From positions 1-7,310 of the forward strand of contig CALISP010000163.1 of the NCBI GenBank assembly GCA_938041705.1: DNA of 7,310 nucleotides, written 5' to 3'. The notes under the pieces are model-generated. The model did no database searches, was not told the DNA's origin, and saw nothing but the letters and a program-made list of their open reading frames with translations. Both the position numbers and the translations under genes were made by a program. Of this stretch, positions 1 to 5,372 are shown piece by piece (position 1 is the stretch's first letter; each line of letters begins with the position of its first letter). The stretch comes from an uncultured Cocleimonas sp. GTDB taxonomy: Bacteria > Pseudomonadota > Gammaproteobacteria > Thiotrichales > Thiotrichaceae.

Positions 1-908
1 GGTTTGTTCAAATCACCTGTGAGGCTATTCTCCCATGACAATGTATAGAGTGTTTTTTGTTTACGTAACTGTCGATTAAATAAAGGTGAACGAGCTTTAA
101 CTAACTCCGCTTCTAGCATTAAGGCGCTAAACTCTCCGGCGGTGACTATCCATTCAATGTCATGTACTTGTTGTGACATTCTCATTTCACGGTCATTGCT
201 ATGATCACTTGAAAAATGGGAAATAACGCGGGTCCTAATCTGTACACTTTTACCTACATACAATAACGCACCAGTTTCACCATAAAATAAGTAAACGCCT
301 GGCTCATTGGGCATATTCTTAAATAATTCCGGATCTAAGTGGGGTGGCATACTGGATAGTTTCTGTTGCACTGCCATTGCAGCTAATACATCTTCAGTAC
401 CAAAATCATGGCGCATTTGAGAGACTAATTCAGGAAGTGCAGCAGCATCTCCTAGAGCACGATGTCTGGCTTCACATTTAATATCAAAACGTTTGATTAT
501 AGAATCTAGATTATGACGTTTGTATTTAGGATATAGATTCCGAGATAGTTTTACCGTGCAAACCACCGGATATTTGAATCCTTCTCCCAGACGCTGAAAA
601 GCATTGCGTAAAAATCCCACATCAAAACGAGCATTGTGTGCGACTACTACATGGCCTTCGAGTTTTTCTAAAATAGTTGGTAATAACTCATCAATACTTG
701 GAGCATTTTCCACCATCGTAGGTGTAATTCCTGTGAGTTGCTGAATCATTTGAGGGATATGGATGTCAGGAAATACCAACGATTGCCATTGGTCGACAAT
801 TTCGCCATCAAGCGTTTGAATGATAGCAATTTCAGTAATGCGATCACTCGTTGGTCTGCCTCCCGTGGTTTCTAAGTCAACATAGGCGAGTTTACTAAAG
901 TCAGTCAT
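1..908 (-). CDS. DEDDh exonuclease / GIY-YIG nuclease fusion protein (3' end beyond the window)
   Basis: My own minus-strand reading starts at ATG 908-906 and stays open to the left edge, giving about 302 residues. The N-terminal half is a DnaQ-like 3'-5' exonuclease: motif I DLETTG (11-16, acidic D11 and E13), motif II HNARFD (91-96, D96) and motif III HRALGD (149-154, H149 and D154), so all four acidic residues and the general-base histidine are present. A second domain from about residue 200 resembles the UvrC/Cho GIY-YIG nuclease: GVYLFY (204-209), LYVGK (216-220), R225 or R227, and the E-rich helix SALMLEAELVK (261-271) followed by PLFNRQ. This two-domain layout is known from proteins such as mycobacterial Rv2191, and a role in DNA repair or processing is inferred. 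No Shine-Dalgarno precedes the ATG; a TATAAT sits 5 bases before it. The C-terminal end is not visible. Confidence 0.93.
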   Translation of the reverse strand, partial: MTDFSKLAYVDLETTGGRPTSDRITEIAIIQTLDGEIVDQWQSLVFPDIHIPQMIQQLTGITPTMVENAPSIDELLPTILEKLEGHVVVAHNARFDVGFLRNAFQRLGEGFKYPVVCTVKLSRNLYPKYKRHNLDSIIKRFDIKCEARHRALGDAAALPELVSQMRHDFGTEDVLAAMAVQQKLSSMPPHLDPELFKNMPNEPGVYLFYGETGALLYVGKSVQIRTRVISHFSSDHSNDREMRMSQQVHDIEWIVTAGEFSALMLEAELVKARSPLFNRQLRKQKTLYTLSWENSLTGDLNK

Positions 909-913
909 TAAAA

Positions 914-919
914 ATTATA
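914..919 (-). promoter_or_regulatory. -10-like TATAAT directly before the exonuclease ATG
   Basis: On the minus strand a consensus TATAAT ends 5 bases before the ATG at 908. Transcription would then begin at or next to the start codon and give a leaderless message, which fits the lack of a Shine-Dalgarno sequence. I see no good -35 at 16-18 bases, so this is a candidate only. Confidence 0.35.
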
Positions 920-948
920 CACTCGTGTCGGTTTTGATAAAAAGTGGT

Positions 949-970
949 AAAAGTAGGGAGGTGTTCTTTT
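949..970 (+). repeat. Interspersed GTAG repeat, copy 1
   Basis: This reads AAAAGTAGGGAGGTGTT then CTTTT. Against the consensus AAAAGTAGGGGGGTGTC plus four T it has one G-to-A change and one extra T. It lies in the divergent gap between the exonuclease gene and the DUF4124 gene. The preceding GATAAAAAGTGG (936-946... within 936-947) resembles the start of a second, degraded copy. Confidence 0.75.
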
Positions 971-987
971 ATTATATTTAATCAACA

Positions 988-1007
988 TAAGGAATCAATA
1001 TTCCTTA
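988..1007. repeat. Short inverted repeat in a divergent promoter region
   Basis: TAAGGAAT (988-995) and ATTCCTTA (1000-1007) form a perfect 8-base inverted repeat around CAAT. It has no T-run, so it is not a convincing terminator. Its place between two divergent genes would suit an operator, but that is inference only. Confidence 0.35.
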
Positions 1008-1104
1008 ATCTTAGAACCTTGATTTTAGGTATGGTTAATTCTAGTTAACATCTTTGATACAAAAAAACTGTCTGTTGAACATTTATACATGTTGAAAACT
1101 GCTA

Positions 1105-1138
1105 TTGAATTAAAGCAATTTCAATCTACACTTATAAT
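1105..1138 (+). promoter_or_regulatory. Candidate promoter of the DUF4124 gene
   Basis: TTGAAT (1105-1110) and TACACT (1127-1132) are 16 bases apart and match the sigma-70 pattern reasonably. An overlapping consensus TATAAT (1133-1138) could serve as the -10 instead, but its distance from TTGAAT (22 bases) is too long. Either choice gives a leader of about 35-40 bases before the ATG at 1179. Confidence 0.35.
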
Positions 1139-1178
1139 TAAACATGACTAATTAATCAAATGAATAGGCTTTTGTATT

Positions 1179-1793
1179 ATGTTTGCTAAATTGATCGCAG
1201 TATTTTTATTGTTATTTAGCTTCAGTATTAATGCTGATGTAATTAAATGGATAGATAGTGAAGGTAAGACGCACTATTCAAATAAAGCGCCTAAAAATAA
1301 CAGAAATACCTCACAAAAAATAAAATTCGGTAAATACAAAAAATCAGAACAAAACGAAGAAGCTATTGCTCCGGTTATTGATCGGAACGAGGATGTAACT
1401 AAGTCGGATATTCTTTATCAGCCAGAAGTTTCCAAAAAGAAACGAAAAAGAAAAACCCGTAAAGTAAAAAAAGCTTCAATTATCGAGTTAAGAGCACAAT
1501 GTGATATCGCAAGAGAAAAACGCTTAGCGCCTGCTCGAGCTGAGGCCATCGAAGCATGTATTAAAAAGAATGAGTCTCAAACAAAAAACGTAAGTGCATA
1601 TTGTGAGCGTTTTAATCGTACTTTTGGAGATGAGCTAGTAGGTGGGCTTTATCGAAACCCTTTCAGGCACGGAAGATATCCTTATATTGCAAGGGGAAGA
1701 AGCCAACGATTGTTTCATAACATTCCTAAATGTTTACGTTTGTATCGAGCAGAAGATAAACGTTCTAGATTAAACCGAGGTTACACTGACTAA
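1179..1793 (+). CDS. Exported DUF4124 domain protein with a basic linker and a Cys-containing C-terminal region
   Basis: 204 residues. Residues 1-19 are a typical Sec signal peptide (short K4, hydrophobic core, SINA with cleavage before D20). The mature N-terminus, DVIKWIDSEGKTHYSNKAPKN, matches the DUF4124 pattern (YKWxDxxGxxHYSDxP), a small periplasmic domain common in gammaproteobacteria with no established biochemical role. A very basic stretch (86-98, mostly K and R) follows. The C-terminal half has C108, C127, C142 and C185, with the segment CDIAREKRLAPARAEAIEAC and then YCERFNRTFGD; I recall similar YCERF/Y segments in other DUF4124 proteins. Only a weak TAGG precedes the ATG by about 10 bases, but the signal peptide starts right there, so the start is sound. 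It is probably a single-gene unit ending at the hairpin 1894-1938. Function unknown. Confidence 0.88.
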   Translation: MFAKLIAVFLLLFSFSINADVIKWIDSEGKTHYSNKAPKNNRNTSQKIKFGKYKKSEQNEEAIAPVIDRNEDVTKSDILYQPEVSKKKRKRKTRKVKKASIIELRAQCDIAREKRLAPARAEAIEACIKKNESQTKNVSAYCERFNRTFGDELVGGLYRNPFRHGRYPYIARGRSQRLFHNIPKCLRLYRAEDKRSRLNRGYTD

Positions 1794-1841
1794 GAACTGA
1801 GGAATAAGCTCTAATGTTTTAAAGCTATTATAAAATTACTT

Positions 1842-1862
1842 AAAAGTAGGGGGATGTCTTTA
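1842..1862 (+). repeat. Interspersed GTAG repeat, copy 2
   Basis: AAAAGTAGGGGGATGTC then TTTA, two differences from the consensus. It lies between the stop codon of the DUF4124 gene and its terminator hairpin, so it should be transcribed in the 3' untranslated region. The GTGTCTTTAGTAC that follows repeats its TGTCTTTA tail. Confidence 0.75.
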
Positions 1863-1893
1863 GTGTCTTTAGTACTTTATGAGTATTTAAAAT

Positions 1894-1938
1894 AAACACA
1901 CTGAGGAATATAAAAACTGAATATTCCTCAGTGTGTTT
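1894..1938. terminator. Bidirectional Rho-independent terminator between convergent genes
   Basis: An 18-base perfect inverted repeat (1894-1911 and 1921-1938, core ACACTGAGGAATAT) encloses a 9-base loop. On the plus strand the stem ends in a T-run (1936-1940), serving the DUF4124 gene that ends at 1793. On the minus strand it is followed by TTTATTTTAAA, serving the small gene that ends at 1967. Its position between two convergent genes fits this double role. Confidence 0.88.
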
Positions 1939-1966
1939 TTATAGATAATTGATTGTCAAAGGTTGG

Positions 1967-2092
1967 TTATTCACCAATTCTACTATTCTTTCCTTTATCA
2001 GCTTTTTTTACAGCCTTGGCTGCTTTCTTTTCTTTAGGTGTTAATAGGGCGACTTTCTTGACTGCTTTTTTACTGTCTTTGCCTTTACTCAT
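1967..2092 (-). CDS. Very small Lys-rich basic protein, 41 residues
   Basis: ATG 2092-2090 to TAA 1969-1967 encodes MSKGKDSKKAVKKVALLTPK then EKKAAKAVKKADKGKNSRIGE. About a third of residues are Lys, there is no Cys or Trp, and no membrane segment or signal peptide is visible. Support for a real gene: an excellent Shine-Dalgarno TAGGAG 8 bases before the ATG, a strong terminator hairpin just past the stop, and a resemblance to short MSKGK-type Lys-rich hypothetical proteins that I recall from gammaproteobacteria. The overlapping plus-strand frame (1953-2141) codes for a Phe/Leu-rich sequence that is simply the complement of the Lys codons and has no comparable start signal. Charge and size suggest nucleic-acid or ribosome contact, but nothing in the sequence proves it. 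Confidence 0.8.
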   Translation of the reverse strand: MSKGKDSKKAVKKVALLTPKEKKAAKAVKKADKGKNSRIGE

Positions 2093-2100
2093 GATACTTA

Positions 2101-2106
2101 CTCCTA
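2101..2106 (-). promoter_or_regulatory. Shine-Dalgarno TAGGAG of the 41-residue protein gene
   Basis: On the minus strand TAGGAG lies 8 bases before ATG 2092. It is the best ribosome binding site in the window and is the main reason to call the minus-strand small gene instead of the plus-strand frame over it. Confidence 0.75.
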
Positions 2107-2230
2107 GTTGTACTCTGTTTAAGCTATTTGTATGTGGATAGCTTGAATAGATAATTATGTGCTTTGAAACAAGGCAGCCTCTGTAGGGTTGAAATGATTA
2201 ATATACCTACGGATGATCAAGAAAAATGAT

Positions 2231-2251
2231 AAAAAGTAGTCCGACACTTTT
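2231..2251 (+). repeat. Divergent palindromic member of the GTAG repeat family, copy 3
   Basis: AAAAAGTAGTCCGACACTTT then T. AAAAGT plus GTC (2232-2241, with one unpaired A at 2238) pairs with GAC plus ACTTTT (2243-2251). It shares AAAAGTAG at the 5' end and a T-run at the 3' end with the other copies but differs in the middle, where they have a G-run. It may be the least decayed, properly foldable form, or a separate sub-family. Confidence 0.55.
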
Positions 2252-2413
2252 GTATTGTTAACTTTGGAAAGTGATTAAAAGTATGCGAAGGAGGGAGTTG
2301 AACAAGTAACATAACATAGAAACAAATTAGTTGTAGTGATAACGAATTTAAAACTAAATCACAGTTTTTATCATTCATTTAGCGATAAATCGGTTTATGT
2401 GCGATTAAACCCC

Positions 2414-2419
2414 TATAAT
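2414..2419 (+). promoter_or_regulatory. -10 element of the cold shock gene
   Basis: A consensus TATAAT preceded by CCCC lies 43 bases before the csp ATG. Transcription from here would start near 2426 and leave a leader of roughly 37 bases, much shorter than the long regulatory leader of E. coli cspA. No clear -35 is present at 16-18 bases (the region reads CGGTTTATG), so start-site choice is uncertain. Confidence 0.45.
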
Positions 2420-2462
2420 GGTCATGCAAATTTCTGCGATCTATTAATATAAAGAGTCTAAT

Positions 2463-2669
2463 ATGAGTAAAGGTACAGTTAAGTGGTTTGATGCTGCAAA
2501 AGGTTTTGGTTTCATTACACCAGAAGATGGCAGTAAAGATCTTTTCGTTCATCATTCTGAAATCCAAAGTGGCGGCGATTACGCAACACTTGCTGATGGT
2601 CAAGAAGTTGAATACGAACTAGGACAAGGCCAAAAAGGTCCATGTGCTAACAAAGTTCAAGCAGTATAA
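2463..2669 (+). CDS. Cold shock protein, CspA family
   Basis: 68 residues, the normal length for a single cold shock domain. [15 protein letters not shown] carries the RNP1 motif (KGFGFI, 14-19) and DLFVHHSEI (26-34) the RNP2 motif, and the C-terminal KGPCANKV is also typical of the family. The protein is a five-stranded OB-fold that binds single-stranded RNA and DNA in the cytoplasm and acts as an RNA chaperone. Which paralogue it is (cold-induced or constitutive) cannot be told from the sequence. The start is supported by AAAGAG (2451-2456) 6 bases before the ATG and by the conserved N-terminus MSKGTVKWF. It is monocistronic in appearance: promoter-like TATAAT upstream and a strong hairpin just past the stop. 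Confidence 0.97.
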   Translation: MSKGTVKWFDAAKGFGFITPEDGSKDLFVHHSEIQSGGDYATLADGQEVEYELGQGQKGPCANKVQAV

Positions 2670-2683
2670 GTTTAAAGAATAAA

Positions 2684-2730
2684 TTCTTTTGGGGACATTT
2701 AATGTCCCCAAAAGAAATTTTCTCTTAAAG
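2684..2730 (+). terminator. Rho-independent terminator after the cold shock gene
   Basis: A 16-base perfect inverted repeat (2684-2699 and 2701-2716; arms TTCTTTTGGGGACATT and its complement) around one central T is followed by TTTTCTCTT. It starts 15 bases past the csp stop codon. The stem has a strong GGGGAC core. It separates csp from the Nudix gene, so the two are probably not one transcript. Confidence 0.8.
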
Positions 2731-2824
2731 AAAACGTTATATAAACTAATAGTTTTCAAAAGAAAAGACTTCAAAAACACATTTCTTCCCCAAGAAATAG
2801 CCTAAAAAAATAGCTTTCCTCAGC

Positions 2825-2830
2825 TACAAT
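2825..2830 (+). promoter_or_regulatory. -10-like TACAAT directly before the Nudix ATG
   Basis: TACAAT ends 6 bases before the ATG at 2837, which would place the transcript start on the start codon. No Shine-Dalgarno is visible between the csp terminator and the ATG. No clear -35 is seen, so this is a candidate for a leaderless transcript only. Confidence 0.3.
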
Positions 2831-2836
2831 AGTCAA

Positions 2837-3268
2837 ATGACTGAAATTATCCGTGTTGCTTCCTATGCTGTCATAATTAATGACGGGCATATTTTACTTT
2901 GCCGTTTGGTAAAAACACTTCCATCCCATAATGGAGAATGGACTCTGCCAGGTGGTGGAATGGATTTTGGAGAGCACCCTGAACAAACTATGGTTAGGGA
3001 AACTATGGAGGAGACAGGTTTAAATGTTGCTCCAATCAAAATTCTTGGTATTGATACGCTTAGAGAAGACAACCTAGAAACCATGAAGAAGTGGCATAGC
3101 ATACGTATGGTCTATGAAGCTGAGTATTTAGGTGGTGACCTTAAATATGAGCTAAACGGTTCTACTGACAAATGTGAATGGCACTTACTCTCAAGTATTA
3201 GAGACTTACCAACTGTTTCATTAGTTGAAGCTGCTCTTGCAATGAGAGTTTCTGCTCAGACTTATTAA
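2837..3268 (+). CDS. Nudix hydrolase (MutT-like)
   Basis: 143 residues, usual for a single-domain Nudix enzyme. The Nudix box spans residues 40-62: G40, E46, then RETMEETGL (54-62), matching Gx5Ex7REUxEExGU except that T56 stands where a hydrophobic residue is usual. E55, E58 and E59 are the metal-binding helix residues. WTLPGGGMDFGE just before and within the box is also typical. Such enzymes cleave nucleoside diphosphates linked to another group; the substrate (an oxidised dNTP, ADP-ribose, a nucleotide sugar or another) cannot be assigned. Start: the reading begins MTEIIRVASYAVIINDGHIL, a normal first beta-strand for the family, but no Shine-Dalgarno precedes the ATG. The gene lies alone between the csp terminator and a convergent gene that ends 44 bases after its stop. 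Confidence 0.92.
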   Translation: MTEIIRVASYAVIINDGHILLCRLVKTLPSHNGEWTLPGGGMDFGEHPEQTMVRETMEETGLNVAPIKILGIDTLREDNLETMKKWHSIRMVYEAEYLGGDLKYELNGSTDKCEWHLLSSIRDLPTVSLVEAALAMRVSAQTY

Positions 3269-3281
3269 GAATAAAAGATCA

Positions 3282-3302
3282 AAAAGTAGGGGGTGTTAAT
3301 TT
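3282..3302 (+). repeat. Interspersed GTAG repeat, copy 4
   Basis: AAAAGTAGGGGGTGTT then AATTT: one G shorter than the consensus and with a decayed 3' end. It fills half of the 44-base gap between the convergent Nudix and thioredoxin-like genes. The preceding GATCA matches the flank of copy 5, so the shared sequence is slightly longer there. Confidence 0.7.
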
Positions 3303-3312
3303 ACAGGCAATT

Positions 3313-3786
3313 CTAGAGTTCTAATCTTTGCCTCATATCAGCAACATTATTACTCGACCCTGTTAATTCTTGAATGATTTTCCCTTCATTATTACTTGAT
3401 ATGAAAAAAGGAACACCTAGTTTTTTCTGATTATAAAAGCTTTTATCTGCATCTAGTAAAACTGGGAAAGAATACTTTTTAGCGTAATCTTCAACAGCTT
3501 CAGGAGTATCATGGCCGACAATAACGGCAACTTCCACGCCATCGGATCTAAGTTCTTTTGTTAGCTTCTCTATCAACGGTTTTGCTTTTGTGCAATACGG
3601 GCACCATGGTGCAACATATATTGTTAAGCACTTAGCCTCTGGGCATTTACCACCAACTCTACCATCAATCGAACCGTATTCATCTTGACCATAAACAGTG
3701 AGTTGTTGTTGTGGCATATTGTCATCTTTCATAAATACAAAAAATGCAATGACAGCTACCAGTGAGATGATGATTAGTTTATTCAT
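3313..3786 (-). CDS. Membrane-anchored thioredoxin-fold protein with a WCPYC active site
   Basis: 157 residues from ATG 3786. An N-terminal hydrophobic helix (about residues 3-18, followed by MKDD) is a signal anchor, placing the rest in the periplasm. The thioredoxin fold follows: TIYVAPWCPYCTKAKPLIEKL with redox pair C62 and C65, and the cis-proline in LGVPFF (P126). CPYC is the dithiol of glutaredoxins, but the length and anchor fit a periplasmic thiol oxidoreductase better. A second pair, C48 and C53 (KCPEAKC), lies just before the first core strand. The frame runs up to a TTG at 3846, but the added 20 residues would put the start upstream of TATAAT (3820-3815) and separate the anchor from the N-terminus, so I prefer ATG 3786. 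That start has only a weak upstream AAGAG about 11 bases away. Substrate and partner are unknown. Confidence 0.85.
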   Translation of the reverse strand: MNKLIIISLVAVIAFFVFMKDDNMPQQQLTVYGQDEYGSIDGRVGGKCPEAKCLTIYVAPWCPYCTKAKPLIEKLTKELRSDGVEVAVIVGHDTPEAVEDYAKKYSFPVLLDADKSFYNQKKLGVPFFISSNNEGKIIQELTGSSNNVADMRQRLEL

Positions 3787-3814
3787 ATTTTTAAAAACTC
3801 TTTTAACTATTTTT

Positions 3815-3831
3815 ATTATAAAACTAGTATA
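3815..3831 (-). promoter_or_regulatory. Candidate -10 elements for the thioredoxin-fold gene
   Basis: On the minus strand TATACT (3831-3826) and TATAAT (3820-3815) lie 29-45 bases before ATG 3786. Neither has a strong -35 at the right distance (TTGAGT 3846-3841 is 20 bases from TATAAT; TTACAT 3852-3847 is 15 bases from TATACT). Either would initiate downstream of the TTG at 3846, which supports the ATG start. Confidence 0.3.
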
Positions 3832-3899
3832 CAAGCTAAGACTCAAATGTAATGGTTTTTATGATAAACCGCCTTACTCATAAATTCGTTTCTATGATC

Positions 3900-3920
3900 A
3901 AAAGTAGGGGGGTGTCTTTT
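3900..3920 (+). repeat. Interspersed GTAG repeat, copy 5 (consensus form)
   Basis: AAAAGTAGGGGGGTGTC then TTTT, taken as the consensus of the family. The AAAAG and CTTTT ends are complementary. It lies between the start region of the thioredoxin-fold gene and the 3' end of the D-lactate dehydrogenase gene, both leftward, so it is downstream of the dehydrogenase. Confidence 0.8.
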
Positions 3921-3946
3921 GTATATTATATTTTGAGTATGTTTGC

Positions 3947-5341
3947 TTAAACACCATCAATAGCAACAATCTTGCCTGGATTAAGAATATTTAACGGGTC
4001 CAAAGCTTGCTTGATAGTTTTCATCACGTTGACTGCGGCGCCATGTTCTTGAATAAGATGCTCCATTTTACCGCTGCCGATTCCATGCTCCCCAGTAATT
4101 GTGCCACCCATAGAAAGTGATCTTTCTAAGAGCCGATCATTAAACGCAATTGCAGTATCCAATTCGTCTTGATTGTCTGTGTCGATTAACATTACGGTAT
4201 GGAAGTTACCATCACCGACATGCCCTACAATTGGTGATAACAAACCGGTGTCATCAATATCTTTACGTGTAGCAATAATACATTCTGCGAGTCGTGATAC
4301 AGGTACACAAACATCGGTGGCCCACATGCCTGCGCCTGGGCGTAATGCCATACAAGCATATGCAGCATCGTGTCTGGCACGCCAAAGTTTGTTTTTATCT
4401 TCCTCTTTATCGCTCCATTGAAATTCACCACCGCCATTTTCTGCGGCTAGTTCTTCAACCATTTTTGCTTGTTCGATAACACCGTTGTGGGTTCCATGAA
4501 ACTCTAAGAATAAGGTGGGTTTTAAGGGGTAATCTAGTTTGGAGTATTTGTTGATTGCGTCGATTTGTACTTCATCTAGAAACTCAATACGCGCAACGGG
4601 AATACCCATTTGTACGGTTTGAATTACCGTATTTACCGCACCTTCCAAAGAATCAAAATCACAGACTGCAGCAGCCATCGCTTCTGGTCTTCCGTACAAA
4701 CGCACGGTTAGTTCGGTAATGATACCTAGCGTTCCTTCAGAGCCAATCATCAACTTAGTTAAATCATAACCTGCGGATGATTTGCGTGCGCGACCGCCTG
4801 TTTTTATTATTTCTCCATCTGCCATTACCACCGTTAAACCTAATACGTTTTCACGCATAGTGCCGTAACGAACCGCATTTGTGCCCGAAGCTCTGGTAGC
4901 GGCCATACCGCCAAAAGTTGCATCTGCACCAGGATCAACAGGAAAAAATAAGCCAGAAGTACGCAAGTGAGCATCGAGTTGTCTGCGCGTTAAGCCTGCT
5001 TCAACCGTTACATCCAGATCATCTTCGCTTAAGCGCAATACTTTATTCATTTCAGTGAAGTCTAAACACACCCCCCCACTTTTAGGGATAACTTGCCCTT
5101 CTAGTGATGTACCTGCTCCAAAAGGAATGATTGGACAATGATACCTAGCACAGAGCTTAACAATGCTAGAGACTTCTTCAGTGGTATGTACCATTACAAC
5201 CGCATCAGGCAGTTGTGGTAGGTGATACGATTCGTCTTTACTATGTACTTCTCGACTACTGAGATTAGTACTAAAACGCTCTCCCAATAATTCTTTCAGT
5301 TCTGTAAATAAATTTTCAAGGATGTCTTGTTCAAGTTTCAT
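3947..5341 (-). CDS. FAD-linked D-lactate dehydrogenase (LDHD/GlcD family)
   Basis: 464 residues, full length for the family. The FAD-binding (PCMH/VAO type) domain covers about 40-215: PFGAGTSLEG (73-82), DPGADATFGGMAATRASGTN (136-155), NAVRYGTMR and GSEGTLGIIT (200-209). The C-terminal substrate domain (about 220-460) carries PVARIEFLD, FLEFHG, HVGDGNFH (374-381, metal-binding histidines), GEHGIG (417-422) and the terminal NPGK. From memory the sequence aligns closely along its length with eukaryotic mitochondrial LDHD, so oxidation of D-lactate to pyruvate with electrons passed to the respiratory chain is the best call; other D-2-hydroxyacids, including glycolate, cannot be excluded. There is no GlcE or GlcF gene alongside. 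It starts 31 bases after the histidine phosphatase stop on the same strand, so co-transcription is likely. The Shine-Dalgarno is weak (AAAAGA about 10 bases before the ATG). Confidence 0.93.
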   Translation of the reverse strand: MKLEQDILENLFTELKELLGERFSTNLSSREVHSKDESYHLPQLPDAVVMVHTTEEVSSIVKLCARYHCPIIPFGAGTSLEGQVIPKSGGVCLDFTEMNKVLRLSEDDLDVTVEAGLTRRQLDAHLRTSGLFFPVDPGADATFGGMAATRASGTNAVRYGTMRENVLGLTVVMADGEIIKTGGRARKSSAGYDLTKLMIGSEGTLGIITELTVRLYGRPEAMAAAVCDFDSLEGAVNTVIQTVQMGIPVARIEFLDEVQIDAINKYSKLDYPLKPTLFLEFHGTHNGVIEQAKMVEELAAENGGGEFQWSDKEEDKNKLWRARHDAAYACMALRPGAGMWATDVCVPVSRLAECIIATRKDIDDTGLLSPIVGHVGDGNFHTVMLIDTDNQDELDTAIAFNDRLLERSLSMGGTITGEHGIGSGKMEHLIQEHGAAVNVMKTIKQALDPLNILNPGKIVAIDGV

Positions 5342-5372
5342 TGATATGATCTTTTAATGTTTGAGATAAAGT

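Larger units (their letters stand above)
2093..2462. other. 370-base gene-free region between two divergent small genes
   Basis: No convincing coding frame on either strand. It holds the Shine-Dalgarno of the leftward small gene, the divergent palindromic repeat at 2231-2251, a weak GTAGG/CCTAC inverted repeat (2183-2187, 2206-2210), a TGATAA/TTATCA inverted repeat (2337-2342, 2368-2373), and the csp promoter and leader. The rest is AT-rich sequence in which I see nothing specific. Confidence 0.6.

Noticed and set aside
1073..1096. Direct repeat TGTTGAA at 1073-1079 and 1090-1096
   Set aside because: Seven bases in AT-rich sequence, too short to support an operator claim.
1953..2141. Plus-strand frame of 62 codons rich in Phe and Leu
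   Set aside because: It is the complement of a Lys-rich minus-strand gene with a good Shine-Dalgarno and terminator; the hydrophobic composition follows from reading Lys codons backwards.
2391..2404. Resemblance of CGGTTTATGTGCGA to the start of the E. coli cspA leader
   Set aside because: Only the first six bases match without gaps, and a consensus -10 lies downstream of it, which would make it promoter and not leader sequence.
2379..2603. Minus-strand frame over the cold shock gene
   Set aside because: It overlaps an unmistakable CspA-family gene and has no family resemblance of its own.
3787..3846. Twenty-residue N-terminal extension of the thioredoxin-fold protein from TTG 3846
   Set aside because: TTG start, no ribosome binding site, it covers the -10-like sequences, and it would put a charged segment before the signal anchor.
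3900..3920. G-quadruplex in the repeat's G-run
   Set aside because: Each copy has a single run of up to six G; four G-tracts are not available.
4173..4479. Three overlapping frames inside the D-lactate dehydrogenase gene
   Set aside because: All are out-of-frame shadows of a full-length conserved enzyme.
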